NCBI GenBank assembly: GCA_026119935.1
Contig: JALRMH010000050.1
Coordinates: 62,001 to 126,000, forward strand
Reading direction: 5' to 3'
DNA: 64,000 nucleotides
From: Endothia cerciana
Lineage: Eukaryota; Ascomycota; Sordariomycetes; Diaporthales; Cryphonectriaceae
In this document: positions 43,979-53,700 of the stretch, piece after piece
How positions within the stretch are numbered: the stretch's first letter is position 1
How the letters are laid out: each line of letters opens with the position of its first letter
Position numbers and translations under genes: made by a program
The notes under the pieces: generated by a model
Seen by the model: only the letters and a program-made list of their open reading frames with translations
What the model was told of the DNA's origin: nothing
Database searches by the model: none

Positions 43979-46618
43979 TCATGGTAAGGTGAGGCCCGCA
44001 GAATCCACTGCTACACCCCATTGCATCAAGATGCCTTTGACCGTAGCACAGACTATGCAGAAATCGCGGGTGGGCTGGGAGTCGTGACAGAAACAACGCC
44101 GAGGGTGCCGGGAATAAACCCCTTTGGTAATGGAGGTGAACAACGTACCAGCAGTAGAGTTTTCCTTCCCGCCACCCGATGGGTCCACCGCTCGGTTGAG
44201 CTCGCCCAGCGCCTGCCTAGCGCTCTGCAGGCTTACGTTCAAAGAGGCTATCGGCTTGTTGAGATCAGGATATTGTGACGAGGATGACTGCCCCCAATTT
44301 TCCGACATCATGGCTTCTGGGTGCGGGGACTTGCGGAACACGGCGGTCTCTTTGATGACTTCGTCGTCGTTAACGGAGTGCGGGTCTCTTACAGCGCCGG
44401 ACGGCGAGAGAATGCGAACATCGTGGACAATGTCGTGGCCCCCGCGAGCAGATGAGCCTGAAGCGATCAATTGGTCCGAATGAAGCTCGTGAGTAGGTCG
44501 GGCCCTTGGAGCTGGGAGAGCGACATCTCTGTGAAGACTGTGCCCTACTGACTTCGGCTGTCCTGGAACGGCAACGTCTTTATGAAGATCATGTTCTTGG
44601 ATCTTTTTTTTCAGTAGAGCGAGCTTCGTATCCAGGCCGAGGTCATGGGGCTGAGGGTTCTGGTTCTGCTGCTCAACCAGCACATCGTCAAGGAGCTCAT
44701 GAGAGAATAACTGCTGCGGGCAGGACACGACGGGATCAGCATTGAGATAGTGACCTGGCGTGATCGTTCGCACTGGTATCATTGCATCTGCCGAGAGGCG
44801 ATGTGCGCCACGTCTCGTAGGCTTCGCATTGATCACCCTGTCTTGGGCGAGAATGTGACTTGGAGCTCCTCTACCAGTGCCCACAAGTGCATCCGCTAGG
44901 ATACCATGTGGCTCCTGAGGGTTGGGTCTCGAGACAAGCACTGTATCTTCCGACAGCGAGTGAGTTTGAGCAGGAGGGAGCTCCCTAATGGCATCTAGCG
45001 TGCCGATGGCCTCTGCAGCCTTGAGCGTGGTGAAGGGGTCGGTCCCTCCGGTTTGCAACATTGTTTCGTAGCGTTTGAGGGCATCTTCCTTGGCTTCTTT
45101 ACTCATGGGCCCTTCACCAATTGAGATCTGAGGGATGGTGTCTTGAATCCGTTTGAGATCTTCGGCGGCTTGATCTGTGTCAACTCTGAGCTTGGCCACC
45201 AATGAGGCCGCAGCCTTGCCATCTTTGGCCAGCTGTTTCTCCTTTGTTTTTGGGGCTCTCCTGAACATGGTGCTGAATCTGCCCTTCGACTTCTCAGCCT
45301 CAGCCAGTGTTGCCTCAGCCCATTCAGGCATGGTCTTGAGAACGTCAGCGGACGATAGTGTGCCACTCTGGCCCAGGTCACCAGCCTCTTGCTCATCAGC
45401 ATCCAACCTAGTACTTGGCTCCCACTTGCCAGGAACCCTCTCAATGACAGGTTTGTCACCCGGAGCCAATTCGATCACCGGTTTGTCGATAGCAGCGCTT
45501 GCGGTAGCAGGCTTGTCAGCAGTAACTTGCCGGGCGGTAGCCCCTGCAGAGGCTGTCTCCTCGGCAGAAGCTGTGGACCTGTGTGTCCTCTTGGACATGC
45601 TGCTGAATCTGTCCTTCGATTTCTCGACATCAGCTGCGCCGGTCTTGCCAAAGTCTCCAGTCGCTTGTGTACCGACGTGACCAGTCTGCTCTTGTCGCCC
45701 AGCTGCACCTGGATCTGTGGCAGCCTTCTGCATGACAGGTTTCTCTGCCCTGAAGTTGGTGAAAGGACTGGAACTAGCAGGCATCTCCGGGGGGTGAGTA
45801 GCCTTCTCTGACTTTGGCGCCTTGCCTCTGCGTTTTTGTTTTCTCTTTTCCGCGACAGACATTGCTTTGGTGGGCTTCTTGACTTCCTTGGTGTCCTGTA
45901 GCACCTTGTGGGGCTCTGGGGATGGCAGGGGCTCGGGAGAAACAGGTGTCATGACCATTCGCTTTTGCGCCTGTGGCTGAAGCTCCACTGGAGGGACGTT
46001 CTCGCGATGTCGAATCTCGGCCAGGTTGCGAATGGTGGTCGCGTTATGGGCAATGACATTCAGTGGCGTGTCGCAGCGGGGTTGGAGGTCGTAGAACCGG
46101 GTGATCTCCTTCGATTGCTGATGCGCCAGGACTCCACCTCCGAACCCTTTTGGTACCGAACGCCAGGTCAGCATCGAGAAGGGGCTATATCGGCACTGTC
46201 TTGCGGACTCACAAGGAATGACGATGGACATGAGGCCGTAGCCAATGCATGATGGATTGCACGGGTTGAAGTCGGCTGGGTCCAAATTGCCGGTGCGGCC
46301 CTGCTTGGCCTGGTCCAGTTCAAATTCGGCCTTGCCATAGGTGAGGCAGGGTAAAAGCAGGCCCTGGGTGACCTCGGAGTTCTTGGTGTTGCTGAACGCG
46401 CTCGAGCGGGAGTGTTCCCAAGCCCCACGGGCACGCTTGGCCTTGCTGGCGACGCCAATGATTCCATCGTCGGCAGCCACAAAGTCGTGTAGTCTCGGTG
46501 ACGGGCGTGGTGCACATTGAGCGCAGCCTTCAATGCTGCGTACTGCATTACGAAGGTCTGCGAGAGGAATGGCACTGGTGTTGCTGCTGCCAGCTTGATC
46601 CGAAGAGAAATTGTCCAT
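43979..46618 (-). CDS. PLAC8-type protein with twelve H-x-[LIV]-x-x-D tandem repeats
   Basis: ATG 46618 precedes a Cys-rich PLAC8-like region (residues about 65-205). It has WEHSRSSAF, LLLPCLTYGKAEFEL, a CNPSCIGYGLMSIVIP hydrophobic segment, and a second part ending EIRHREN. A 66-bp intron (46212-46147, GTGAGT to AAAAG) splits the domain; its length is a multiple of three, so the frame stays open if it is retained. Several PLAC8 cysteines are missing from the second part. Then follow about 340 disordered, Lys/Ala/Glu-rich residues with two copies of an EKSKxRFSxM box. Next are twelve tandem 17-19-residue repeats (nt 44962-44324) with the core H-x-[LIV]-x-x-D-x-x-[VIL]. A short tail could contain one more intron. 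PLAC8 proteins often sit at membranes; the repeat array is not one I recognise. Confidence 0.7.
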   Translation of the reverse strand: MDNFSSDQAGSSNTSAIPLADLRNAVRSIEGCAQCAPRPSPRLHDFVAADDGIIGVASKAKRARGAWEHSRSSAFSNTKNSEVTQGLLLPCLTYGKAEFELDQAKQGRTGNLDPADFNPCNPSCIGYGLMSIVIPCESARQCRYSPFSMLTWRSVPKGFGGGVLAHQQSKEITRFYDLQPRCDTPLNVIAHNATTIRNLAEIRHRENVPPVELQPQAQKRMVMTPVSPEPLPSPEPHKVLQDTKEVKKPTKAMSVAEKRKQKRRGKAPKSEKATHPPEMPASSSPFTNFRAEKPVMQKAATDPGAAGRQEQTGHVGTQATGDFGKTGAADVEKSKDRFSSMSKRTHRSTASAEETASAGATARQVTADKPATASAAIDKPVIELAPGDKPVIERVPGKWEPSTRLDADEQEAGDLGQSGTLSSADVLKTMPEWAEATLAEAEKSKGRFSTMFRRAPKTKEKQLAKDGKAAASLVAKLRVDTDQAAEDLKRIQDTIPQISIGEGPMSKEAKEDALKRYETMLQTGGTDPFTTLKAAEAIGTLDAIRELPPAQTHSLSEDTVLVSRPNPQEPHGILADALVGTGRGAPSHILAQDRVINAKPTRRGAHRLSADAMIPVRTITPGHYLNADPVVSCPQQLFSHELLDDVLVEQQNQNPQPHDLGLDTKLALLKKKIQEHDLHKDVAVPGQPKSVGHSLHRDVALPAPRARPTHELHSDQLIASGSSARGGHDIVHDVRILSPSGAVRDPHSVNDDEVIKETAVFRKSPHPEAMMSENWGQSSSSQYPDLNKPIASLNVSLQSARQALGELNRAVDPSGGGKENSTAGTLFTSITKGVYSRHPRRCFCHDSQPTRDFCIVCATVKGILMQWGVAVDSAGLTLP
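44324..44962 (-). repeat. Protein-level tandem repeat array, 12 units of 17-19 residues
   Basis: Histidines recur at spacings 18, 17, 18, 17, 17, 18, 18, 17, 17, 18, 19 and 19 residues. Examples of unit starts are HSLSED, HILAQD, HRLSAD, HELLDD, HDLHKD, HSLHRD, HELHSD and HDIVHD. DNA identity between units is low, so the array is old and its protein pattern has been kept. Confidence 0.85.
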
Positions 46619-46953
46619 GGTTGCAGGCAATATCGAGGGCTGTCAACAAGTGAAACAATGAAACGGATGTGATGAAGATGAATAAGTATGAGATTGAATG
46701 GTGGACGATGAACAGTCCCCAAGACAACACCAGACCAGGGACGTGCTCAAGAAGGAGAAGTGAGCTGGCGGATTTTAACAAATGAGGAGGATGTTGGAGG
46801 ACTGCAACTCAGCAGATGGACGATATGAAGACGATCAACATGCCAACCAAGTCTGGAAGGCGCGTCTCATTAAAGGATAGCTGGACGCATTCCTCCATCC
46901 ATCATAACAGATCATCGACCTGGGACATGGAAGGGGCCACCTGTAGCCTCCTT

Positions 46954-47763
46954 TCACCACCCGCTTCGCAACCGCTCGGCGAGAAATTGCATCACGGGCA
47001 GCATCTCCTCTCGGCTGGTGGGCATGCTGCTGTCTGCCTTCTCCCATCTGACCTCTCGCACATCTACGAATTCCTGTTTCAGGATGTCGAGGGCATCCTC
47101 ATCGACAGCCTCACAGGATCTGCCGTGACAGAGCAGCACTGGCGTCTTGGACTTGGGTCGGCCGCTGAGGCTTGGGACCAGGGACATGGGCAGAGCCCCG
47201 CCGATGGATATGACGCCCTTGAAAGTCTTGGATATCCGCGTGGATCCTTCGTCATTGTCGTCCCCAACTTCCTCGATCTTGGCCCCTTCGCGGACCTTGG
47301 AAGCCAAGCCAACAGCCAGCGACCCACCTTGTCCGAAGCCAAAGAGGAGGATGTCAGACAGTCCCCATCCACACTTGTCCAGGAGCGTCTCTCTGATGAG
47401 CCTGTTCACTACAAGATCATAAGACTTGCTGAATCCCGGGTCTGCATCCAACTCATCAGACTGGGTCGCCATGTTCAACTCATCGCCCCAGTGGAAGTGA
47501 CGTGGTGGGCCACTGTCGAGAGGCTCTCCCAGCAGCGCTGGTGGTAGAGGGCTGGTGCCCCGCACCGTGATGGCCAGGACGCCAGGTAGGTTCATGTTCC
47601 TCGCAAAGTTCGTGAAGGAGGCCTCTGAGTCGCCGAGCCCGTGGAACAGGATCAGGATGGCGGTTGTTGACTCGGGAGGGGAGGGGAAGTGCAGGGCGAC
47701 TTTCAGGTCTGGCGATAGCGCCGTGAAGTCTTCAGCCTTCGGAATGCGGATTTTCGGCGGCAT
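46954..47763 (-). CDS. Alpha/beta hydrolase (acyl-protein thioesterase-like) without the nucleophile
   Basis: A single-exon gene of 269 residues with the carboxylesterase/phospholipase (Abhydrolase_2) layout. It has ILILFHGLGDSEASF for the oxyanion-hole HG loop, and FHWGDELN. The nucleophile elbow is LLFGFGQGGSLAVGLA, then come GVISIGGALP, PVLLCHGRS and an REEMLPVMQFLAERL end. Active enzymes have G-x-S-x-G at the elbow; here it is G-F-G-Q-G, so the catalytic Ser is Gly. The region where the catalytic His should lie reads SSMPTSREE. Both losses suggest a binding or scaffold role rather than catalysis (inference). ATG 47763 is well placed. It shares its strand with the DUF2235 gene upstream and the PLAC8-type gene downstream. 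Confidence 0.82.
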   Translation of the reverse strand: MPPKIRIPKAEDFTALSPDLKVALHFPSPPESTTAILILFHGLGDSEASFTNFARNMNLPGVLAITVRGTSPLPPALLGEPLDSGPPRHFHWGDELNMATQSDELDADPGFSKSYDLVVNRLIRETLLDKCGWGLSDILLFGFGQGGSLAVGLASKVREGAKIEEVGDDNDEGSTRISKTFKGVISIGGALPMSLVPSLSGRPKSKTPVLLCHGRSCEAVDEDALDILKQEFVDVREVRWEKADSSMPTSREEMLPVMQFLAERLRSGW

Positions 47764-47925
47764 CTTCCAACGTTGACGGCGGAGATGAATGAAGCAGACC
47801 AGAGTGTTCCTCGATAAATCCCAAAGGCCGATCTCAAGGCGGTCATTCAGAGGCGTCGTAGCTGAAGAATCTCTAGGAAGAGCCAGCCAATCGACTCAGG
47901 GCTCGCGGGGGAAGAGGCGAGCGGG

Positions 47926-47939
47926 AACCCTAACCCTAG
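47926..47939. promoter_or_regulatory. Telobox-like motif in the hydrolase promoter
   Basis: AACCCTAACCCTAG, two telomere-type units, lies 163 bp upstream of ATG 47763. This is one of three such motifs in the window. Confidence 0.4.
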
Positions 47940-47949
47940 CGACACTTCG

Positions 47950-48430
47950 ATGCCGTCACAGTACATTAACTTTCTTCCTCGACTATAAAGCGTTCAGGTC
48001 GAGCCGCGATACCCTCACCCGTTCCCCCGCCCCCTCTTGCGCTAGCACGACTACCACCACTTGACAGGCAGGCTGTCAGGCAGCATCTGCGCTCTGGGCG
48101 CAATACTACTATCTGAAGTGGAGCACGTCTCAGGCATTTTTACCCCCCCCCCCCACTCGCCTTTTTCACATTGGCAAGGGTGGCTGAAATCATTGGAAAC
48201 GCGGCATTGGTCACATTTGGGTGGACAGAAATCTGCCCATCGTCACTGGCCAGCTGTCGCCGCCCTTGTAGATTAAAACGGGCATTTAGCAACCGAAGCA
48301 AAGAGCTATAGCTCTGCCATCGATCCTATTTGACAAGTCACATAGACATGTGACGTGTCAGTGTGAGCAATGAGAAAAACCCCCTACTTAGGCTGCAACC
48401 ACATATGTCGACATACCCCCAACCCCCTTG
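47950..48430. other. Intergenic, no gene seen
   Basis: Between the 5' end of the hydrolase and the 3' end of the DUF2235 gene. It contains a C run at 48141-48152 and no open frame of note. Confidence 0.5.
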
Positions 48431-48433
48431 CTG

Positions 48434-50066
48434 TTAACCAGTCTTCGAATCAAGGTGACCCATTCCGTTTCCTATGAATGGTTTAGAGGCCATGACAGCC
48501 TTCCCTGCCGGCCCTTGGTCACCTTGAACCACTGAGCTTACTGTAGTGTGACCGTTCTGCCGGGCTTCGCGCTGCCGAAGCATCCCCCACTGACGTGTTA
48601 TACTGGCGAGGCTGGGCAGATGGGGATTGTCGCCTCCCTTCTCCGGGATCGATGACTCATCCAGGATCTTGGCTTGGATCATCTCGTACACACTCGGATG
48701 GATCTCTGCATCCAGAGGGAGATCACGGGGCGCTCCCAGGTTGGGCGGAAAGCGAGTAGGGATCCACCGGCCTCCGATCAGTTCGAGCCGCGTGAAGATT
48801 GGGAGAAGCTCTGCAGGAGACGCAACAACATGTATCAGCCAGCTGCTACAGTATGTAACATAGTATCACCGGAAAAGGGAAGGAAAAAAAAAAGGGGGGG
48901 GGGGGGCAAGAACGTCGCACCGATGATCCACCATAGGATTACGCAGAGGAAGTTCACTCCACCTCCACGTCTCAGCATATCATGCGGCTGGTTTGTACGC
49001 CGGCGCACTTCGAAGGCCGTGGTACCTGCCTCCTCTCTGCCTGGAAAGGCGTTCTCCGCCTCGACAAAGTTGGCCACGTTAAACGACTCGAAGGAGAGTG
49101 TGCTGTCCGAGTCCGGCAGGTGGAGCACTTCCTGGATCATCCAGTTGAGCGGCGTGTCGGAGAGAAGGTGTTTTTGCCCACGTTGAAGCTCCCATCCTCC
49201 GCCCACGTCCGCGTGGTTACCAGCGAACCAGACTTCTTTTAGGCCGACAGGCGGCCTATCTTTGTCAATATGGAACAGTGCCGGTTTGAACTTTAGGCGT
49301 CGCTCGTGGATAGAGACGGCGTGCCGGATGTGCCGTGCGGCCGGGCTGGCCATGTATCGGTACGATTTCCGGTAGCGAGGAATCTCGAACTGGCCTACGC
49401 TGTTGACACAGTCAAAGAGCCCGAGAAAGTGAACGGCCACTCCTGGCCGGCAGAAGGCATCCTTGAACTTGACCATGTAGCTCCTCAGCGCCTTGTCCTT
49501 ATCCGTCTGGGGCTCGTTTCCGCGCGAGTTTTGGAAGTTGCTAAACGTCTCCCACGCGAACGGTACCATCTCCTCGTTGCCTTTGGACAACAGCCCAATC
49601 TCGTGCAACATCTCCGCCAGGAAGCGAGCCGTATAGGCGCCACGCGAGAAGCCAAAAATGTAAATATGGTCATCCCTCTCGTAGTGGCGCATAATGAACT
49701 TGTAGCCTGCTAGTACATGGTCTTCGAAGGATATTCCGATTGCTTGGTCCAGCGCGGTGATGAAGAATGATTTGGCGGCTGACCAGAACCGTAGAAGAGC
49801 TTTAGTGGGAGATTCGTCTTTGACATACGTCCCAATGCCGGCTAATCATCTCAAGTCTGTCAATGACATCTCCCGCCCAGTCAACGTTTTGATATCCCAG
49901 GTCTCATACGCTGGTAGTAGTGATATTGCCCTGGAGTATCCCTAAGGAGCATCTGGTAGAGCTTGACAATGTTCGTGTCCTTTTCGGCTCCTTCGAAACG
50001 ATTCCCAGTGCCGTCGAAACAAAGCACAATTCGTCGAGGTCCCGCAATGGATTCCATGGTAGACAT
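48434..50066 (-). CDS. DUF2235 alpha/beta hydrolase (Tle1-like)
   Basis: Exons 50066-49910, 49841-48921 and 48810-48434 join in phase to 484 residues. N-terminal motifs are RIVLCFDGTGN and NIVKLYQML. The nucleophile elbow IFGFSRGAYTARFLAEML holds a G-x-S-x-G serine. DCVNSVGQF and VWFAGNHADVGGGW follow, with the Asp/His region typical of DUF2235. Bacterial members (Tle1) are phospholipases; the fungal function is unproven. No signal peptide is seen, so it is probably cytosolic. The second intron (48811-48920) contains a 12-13-base G/C homopolymer. A 664-bp shared promoter separates it from the divergent Ppo-lectin gene. Confidence 0.88.
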
Positions 50067-50730
50067 GATGGATGGAGGTATGACAACGACAGGGTTCAGT
50101 CTCGTGCAAGGGATGATAACTTCGGAGCGGCGGGACTGGCGTTCAAGAAATTTTATGATTGGCGAGCCTCATTGATATCTATAGCCGTGTCTTGAGCTCA
50201 ACGTGGCTCCAATTTCTGCCTGAACTAGCCGAATCTTGAAAATTTCTATTGCAGACGCACTACCCACCTCAACGCATACCGTCTATCTAGTCTGCCTAAC
50301 AGTATCGCGAACCACATTATCATCATCCAAGTGGAAGACGACACGTCACGCGTGCAGACCTTTTGAGTTGACGACTTGGCCAGCTGTATGAAAGCCATCG
50401 GCTATTGAGAATTATCATTAATACAAGTATGCAAATCAGCTAGGAGCCGCCTGAACATGTCCGGTGGGGAATTCTTCTGGCATTTTCAGCTGGGCTGTAA
50501 TGGCTTTACCTTCCTAAAGGGGTAATCCGCAGCAACAACAACCACCCCAAACTCTCAAGGCCGGTACGGCTCTTGAATAATCCACATGCGGTAATAGTGC
50601 AAGGCTCTGAAAGAGGTGTCTTAGGGAAGCCTTTTGGGCCATCTATTAGATACCTCGACCTGCAATCTCAGGAAACGCTGTCTTCCTTTCAGAATTGTTC
50701 TCATCTTTCATCCGCAGTGAGCACTTCACG
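50067..50730. promoter_or_regulatory. Shared divergent promoter of DUF2235 and Ppo-lectin genes
   Basis: 664 bp between two divergent ATGs with no open frame of note. Co-regulation is possible but not shown by any motif I can name. Confidence 0.4.
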
Positions 50731-53700
50731 ATGGCAAGCTGGTTCAAGCCTCCATCTTGCCAATTCGTTGTCAATCCCAAGACCAAATCCCGCACTTTCA
50801 CATGTTCCTGGGACCCTCTTATCTTCCGTCCAAAACAGAAGACATGGACATACAGCAACGTTTGGTGGTTCTCGTCAAATACGGTCGTCGTTGTCACGCT
50901 GTCCTTTCTGCTGTACCTCTTGGTTACCAAGATTACGGGGTTGATTAAGAAACGTCGTACAGCAGCAAAGAAAAAATACACAAGGAGGCCATGTAAGGCA
51001 ACACTGGCGGCCCTGGAGAGCATTCACGGCGCGGCGCCCGGCATTTGTGCTCGGCTGAACCAATATCTCAACCGCAAGGCCATTGCCCAACGCGAGGATG
51101 ACGAGAAGTTCCAGGCGGGAGAGCCGTACGGTGATCCCAAGGTCGTTTCAACCAGCTTGGCAGAAGACCTCCGAGCAGTTGGGCTCAAGGCCAATGCTAA
51201 AGATCTTCAGGCCCTGATAGAGAGGTTCAAGAACAGAGGAAAACCCGTCAACGATCGACAGATGGAGGTAAGTCAGTCAGCAGCTGGAAATTTATGATTA
51301 CAATATGTACCAGGCAGATTGGTAACGGTGCAATATTTCAGATGGAGAAGATGATCGCCATCACATCCTCGTTGCCGCGCAACTCAACAACGCGCAAGAA
51401 GTTGACGGGATTCATCGTCGATACACTGTGGTCGAGCCTACAGCACCCAACCCTCAGTTACCTGGGCAACGATTTTCAGTATCGAACGCCAGATGGGAGT
51501 TATAACGTACGTAAGCTTTGCAGAGCAGACCATGTCAAACTTACATAGAATGCGCTGATAACAACCGTACTGCAGAATCCTCTCATCCCCGACCTGGGAA
51601 AGGCCGGGAGCCCCTATGCGAGGACTGTACCGAAGATCAAGCCAACCCACGGAGTGCCTCCAGACCCTGGCCTCCTCTTTGATTGTGCGTTCCAACTTAT
51701 CAACATGGCGATGTGTGCCTGCAGCTAACGTATATGTACACACCAGTGCTTATGGCCCGAACGGACAATTCGTTCAAAGAGAATCCTGCAGGCATTTCAT
51801 CTGTTCTTTTCTACCATGCTTCCATCATCATCCATGGTATGTACATAGGGAATAAGTGGCCTACTCTCAATGTTGCAGACCAGGCGGGAATACTGATATC
51901 ACTTTCCGTTCAGACGTGTTCCGGACGAACAGGCTCGATAGCAACGTTTCAGACACCTCCTCCTACCTTGACCTGGCACCCTTGTATGGGTCAAGCCTTG
52001 AGGACCAGCTAAAGATCCGAGAGATGGTGCGCGGTCTCCTGAAGCCAGACACGTTCCACGAGCGGAGACTTCTAGGCCAACCACCGGGTATCAACGTCAT
52101 GCTTATCATGTATAATCGCTTCCACAACTACGTAGCAGACGTGTTGCTCAAGATCAACGAAGGAGACCGCTTTAGCCTACCTCCAACGGATACGGAGGAA
52201 GAGCGGAAAGCGGCGCTGGCGAAGCAAGATAACGACCTCTTCCAGACGGCCAGACTGTAAGGAGAGCCCCTACCATACTGCCTCATGTACCTGGCACTAC
52301 CTATGTAACTACACCAATCCGCTAACAGAGACTTTTATGCAGGATCGTGGGCGGCCTTTATGTCAACATTTGCCTCCATGATTATCTGCGAGGGCTCACA
52401 AACACCCACCACTCAGCAAGCGACTGGACTCTGGACCCACGCGTTGCCGTCAACAAACACTTTGATTCTGAAGGCGTCCCTCGGGGAGTCGGGAACCAGG
52501 TCTCGGCCGAGTTCAACCTGCTCTACCGGTTCCACTCAACAATCTCAAAGCGAGACGAACGGTGGTCGAACGAGTTCCTACGGAGCCTGTTCCCTGAAAC
52601 TGACAAGCCTTTGGACCAACTCACACCGAACGAGTTCGTCCAGGGCCTCTTCCGCTTCGAGCGCAGTATCCCAGACGACCCGAGCAAGCGTGAGTTCGGT
52701 GGTCTGAAGCGCGGTGCCGATGGCAGGTTCAGCGACACTGATCTGGTCCGCATCTTGAAGGACAGCATGGAGGATCCCGCCGGCCTCTTTGGGCCACGCA
52801 TGGTACCAAAGGCCCTGCGTGTCGTAGAAATCACTGGCATCCTGACCGCGCGCAAGTGGCGGCTGGCTTCGCTGAATGAGATGCGCGACTTCTTCAAGCT
52901 GCAACGTCACGGCAGCTTCGAGGACCTCAACCCGGACCCCGAGATTGCAGACCTCCTCCGCAAGCTCTACGACCACCCTGACATGGTCGAGATGTACCCG
53001 GGCATGTTCCTCGAGGACGCGAAACCGCGCATGGATCCCGGCTGCGGTGGCTGCCCTCCGTACACGGTGGGACGGGCGGTGTTTAGCGACGCTGTCACGC
53101 TTGTGCGGTCCGATCGCTTCTACACGCTCGACTACACGGCATCAAACCTGACCAACTGGGGCATTGCTGAAGTGCAGCAGGACTACGACGTCCTCGGGGG
53201 CTCCATGTTCTACAAGCTGTTCCACAGGGCGTTCCCCGGCTGGTTTCCGTACAACTCCCTGCACATCATGCAGCCCATGTTCACGCGCAAGATGAACGAG
53301 CAGATCGCGCGGGAGGTGGGCACAATCGACCAGTATACCCTCGCCGACCCTGCTCCTCCGCGGCCACCTGTGTTTGTTGAGAATCACTCGACCATCAGCC
53401 AGCTGCTGAAAGACCAGGCCAACTTCCGCGTTCCGTGGGCGGTGGCATTGAACGACCTGTTTCCGGGGGGAAAGAATTATTCCTCCTACATGCTCGGGGG
53501 CGACAAACCCGCCAACGTCGCCCAAAGGAACCTGGTGGGCGACATCCTGTTCACACCGGTTGAGTTCAGACAACTGCTTTCCGACACTGCCATGTCTTAT
53601 GGCAAGCGGCTGTTGAAGACTCAAACGCTGTCCTTGACCAAAGAGCTGAAACAGGTAGATATCATTAGAGAGTAAGTACTTGAGTGCCGTCACCCACCCT

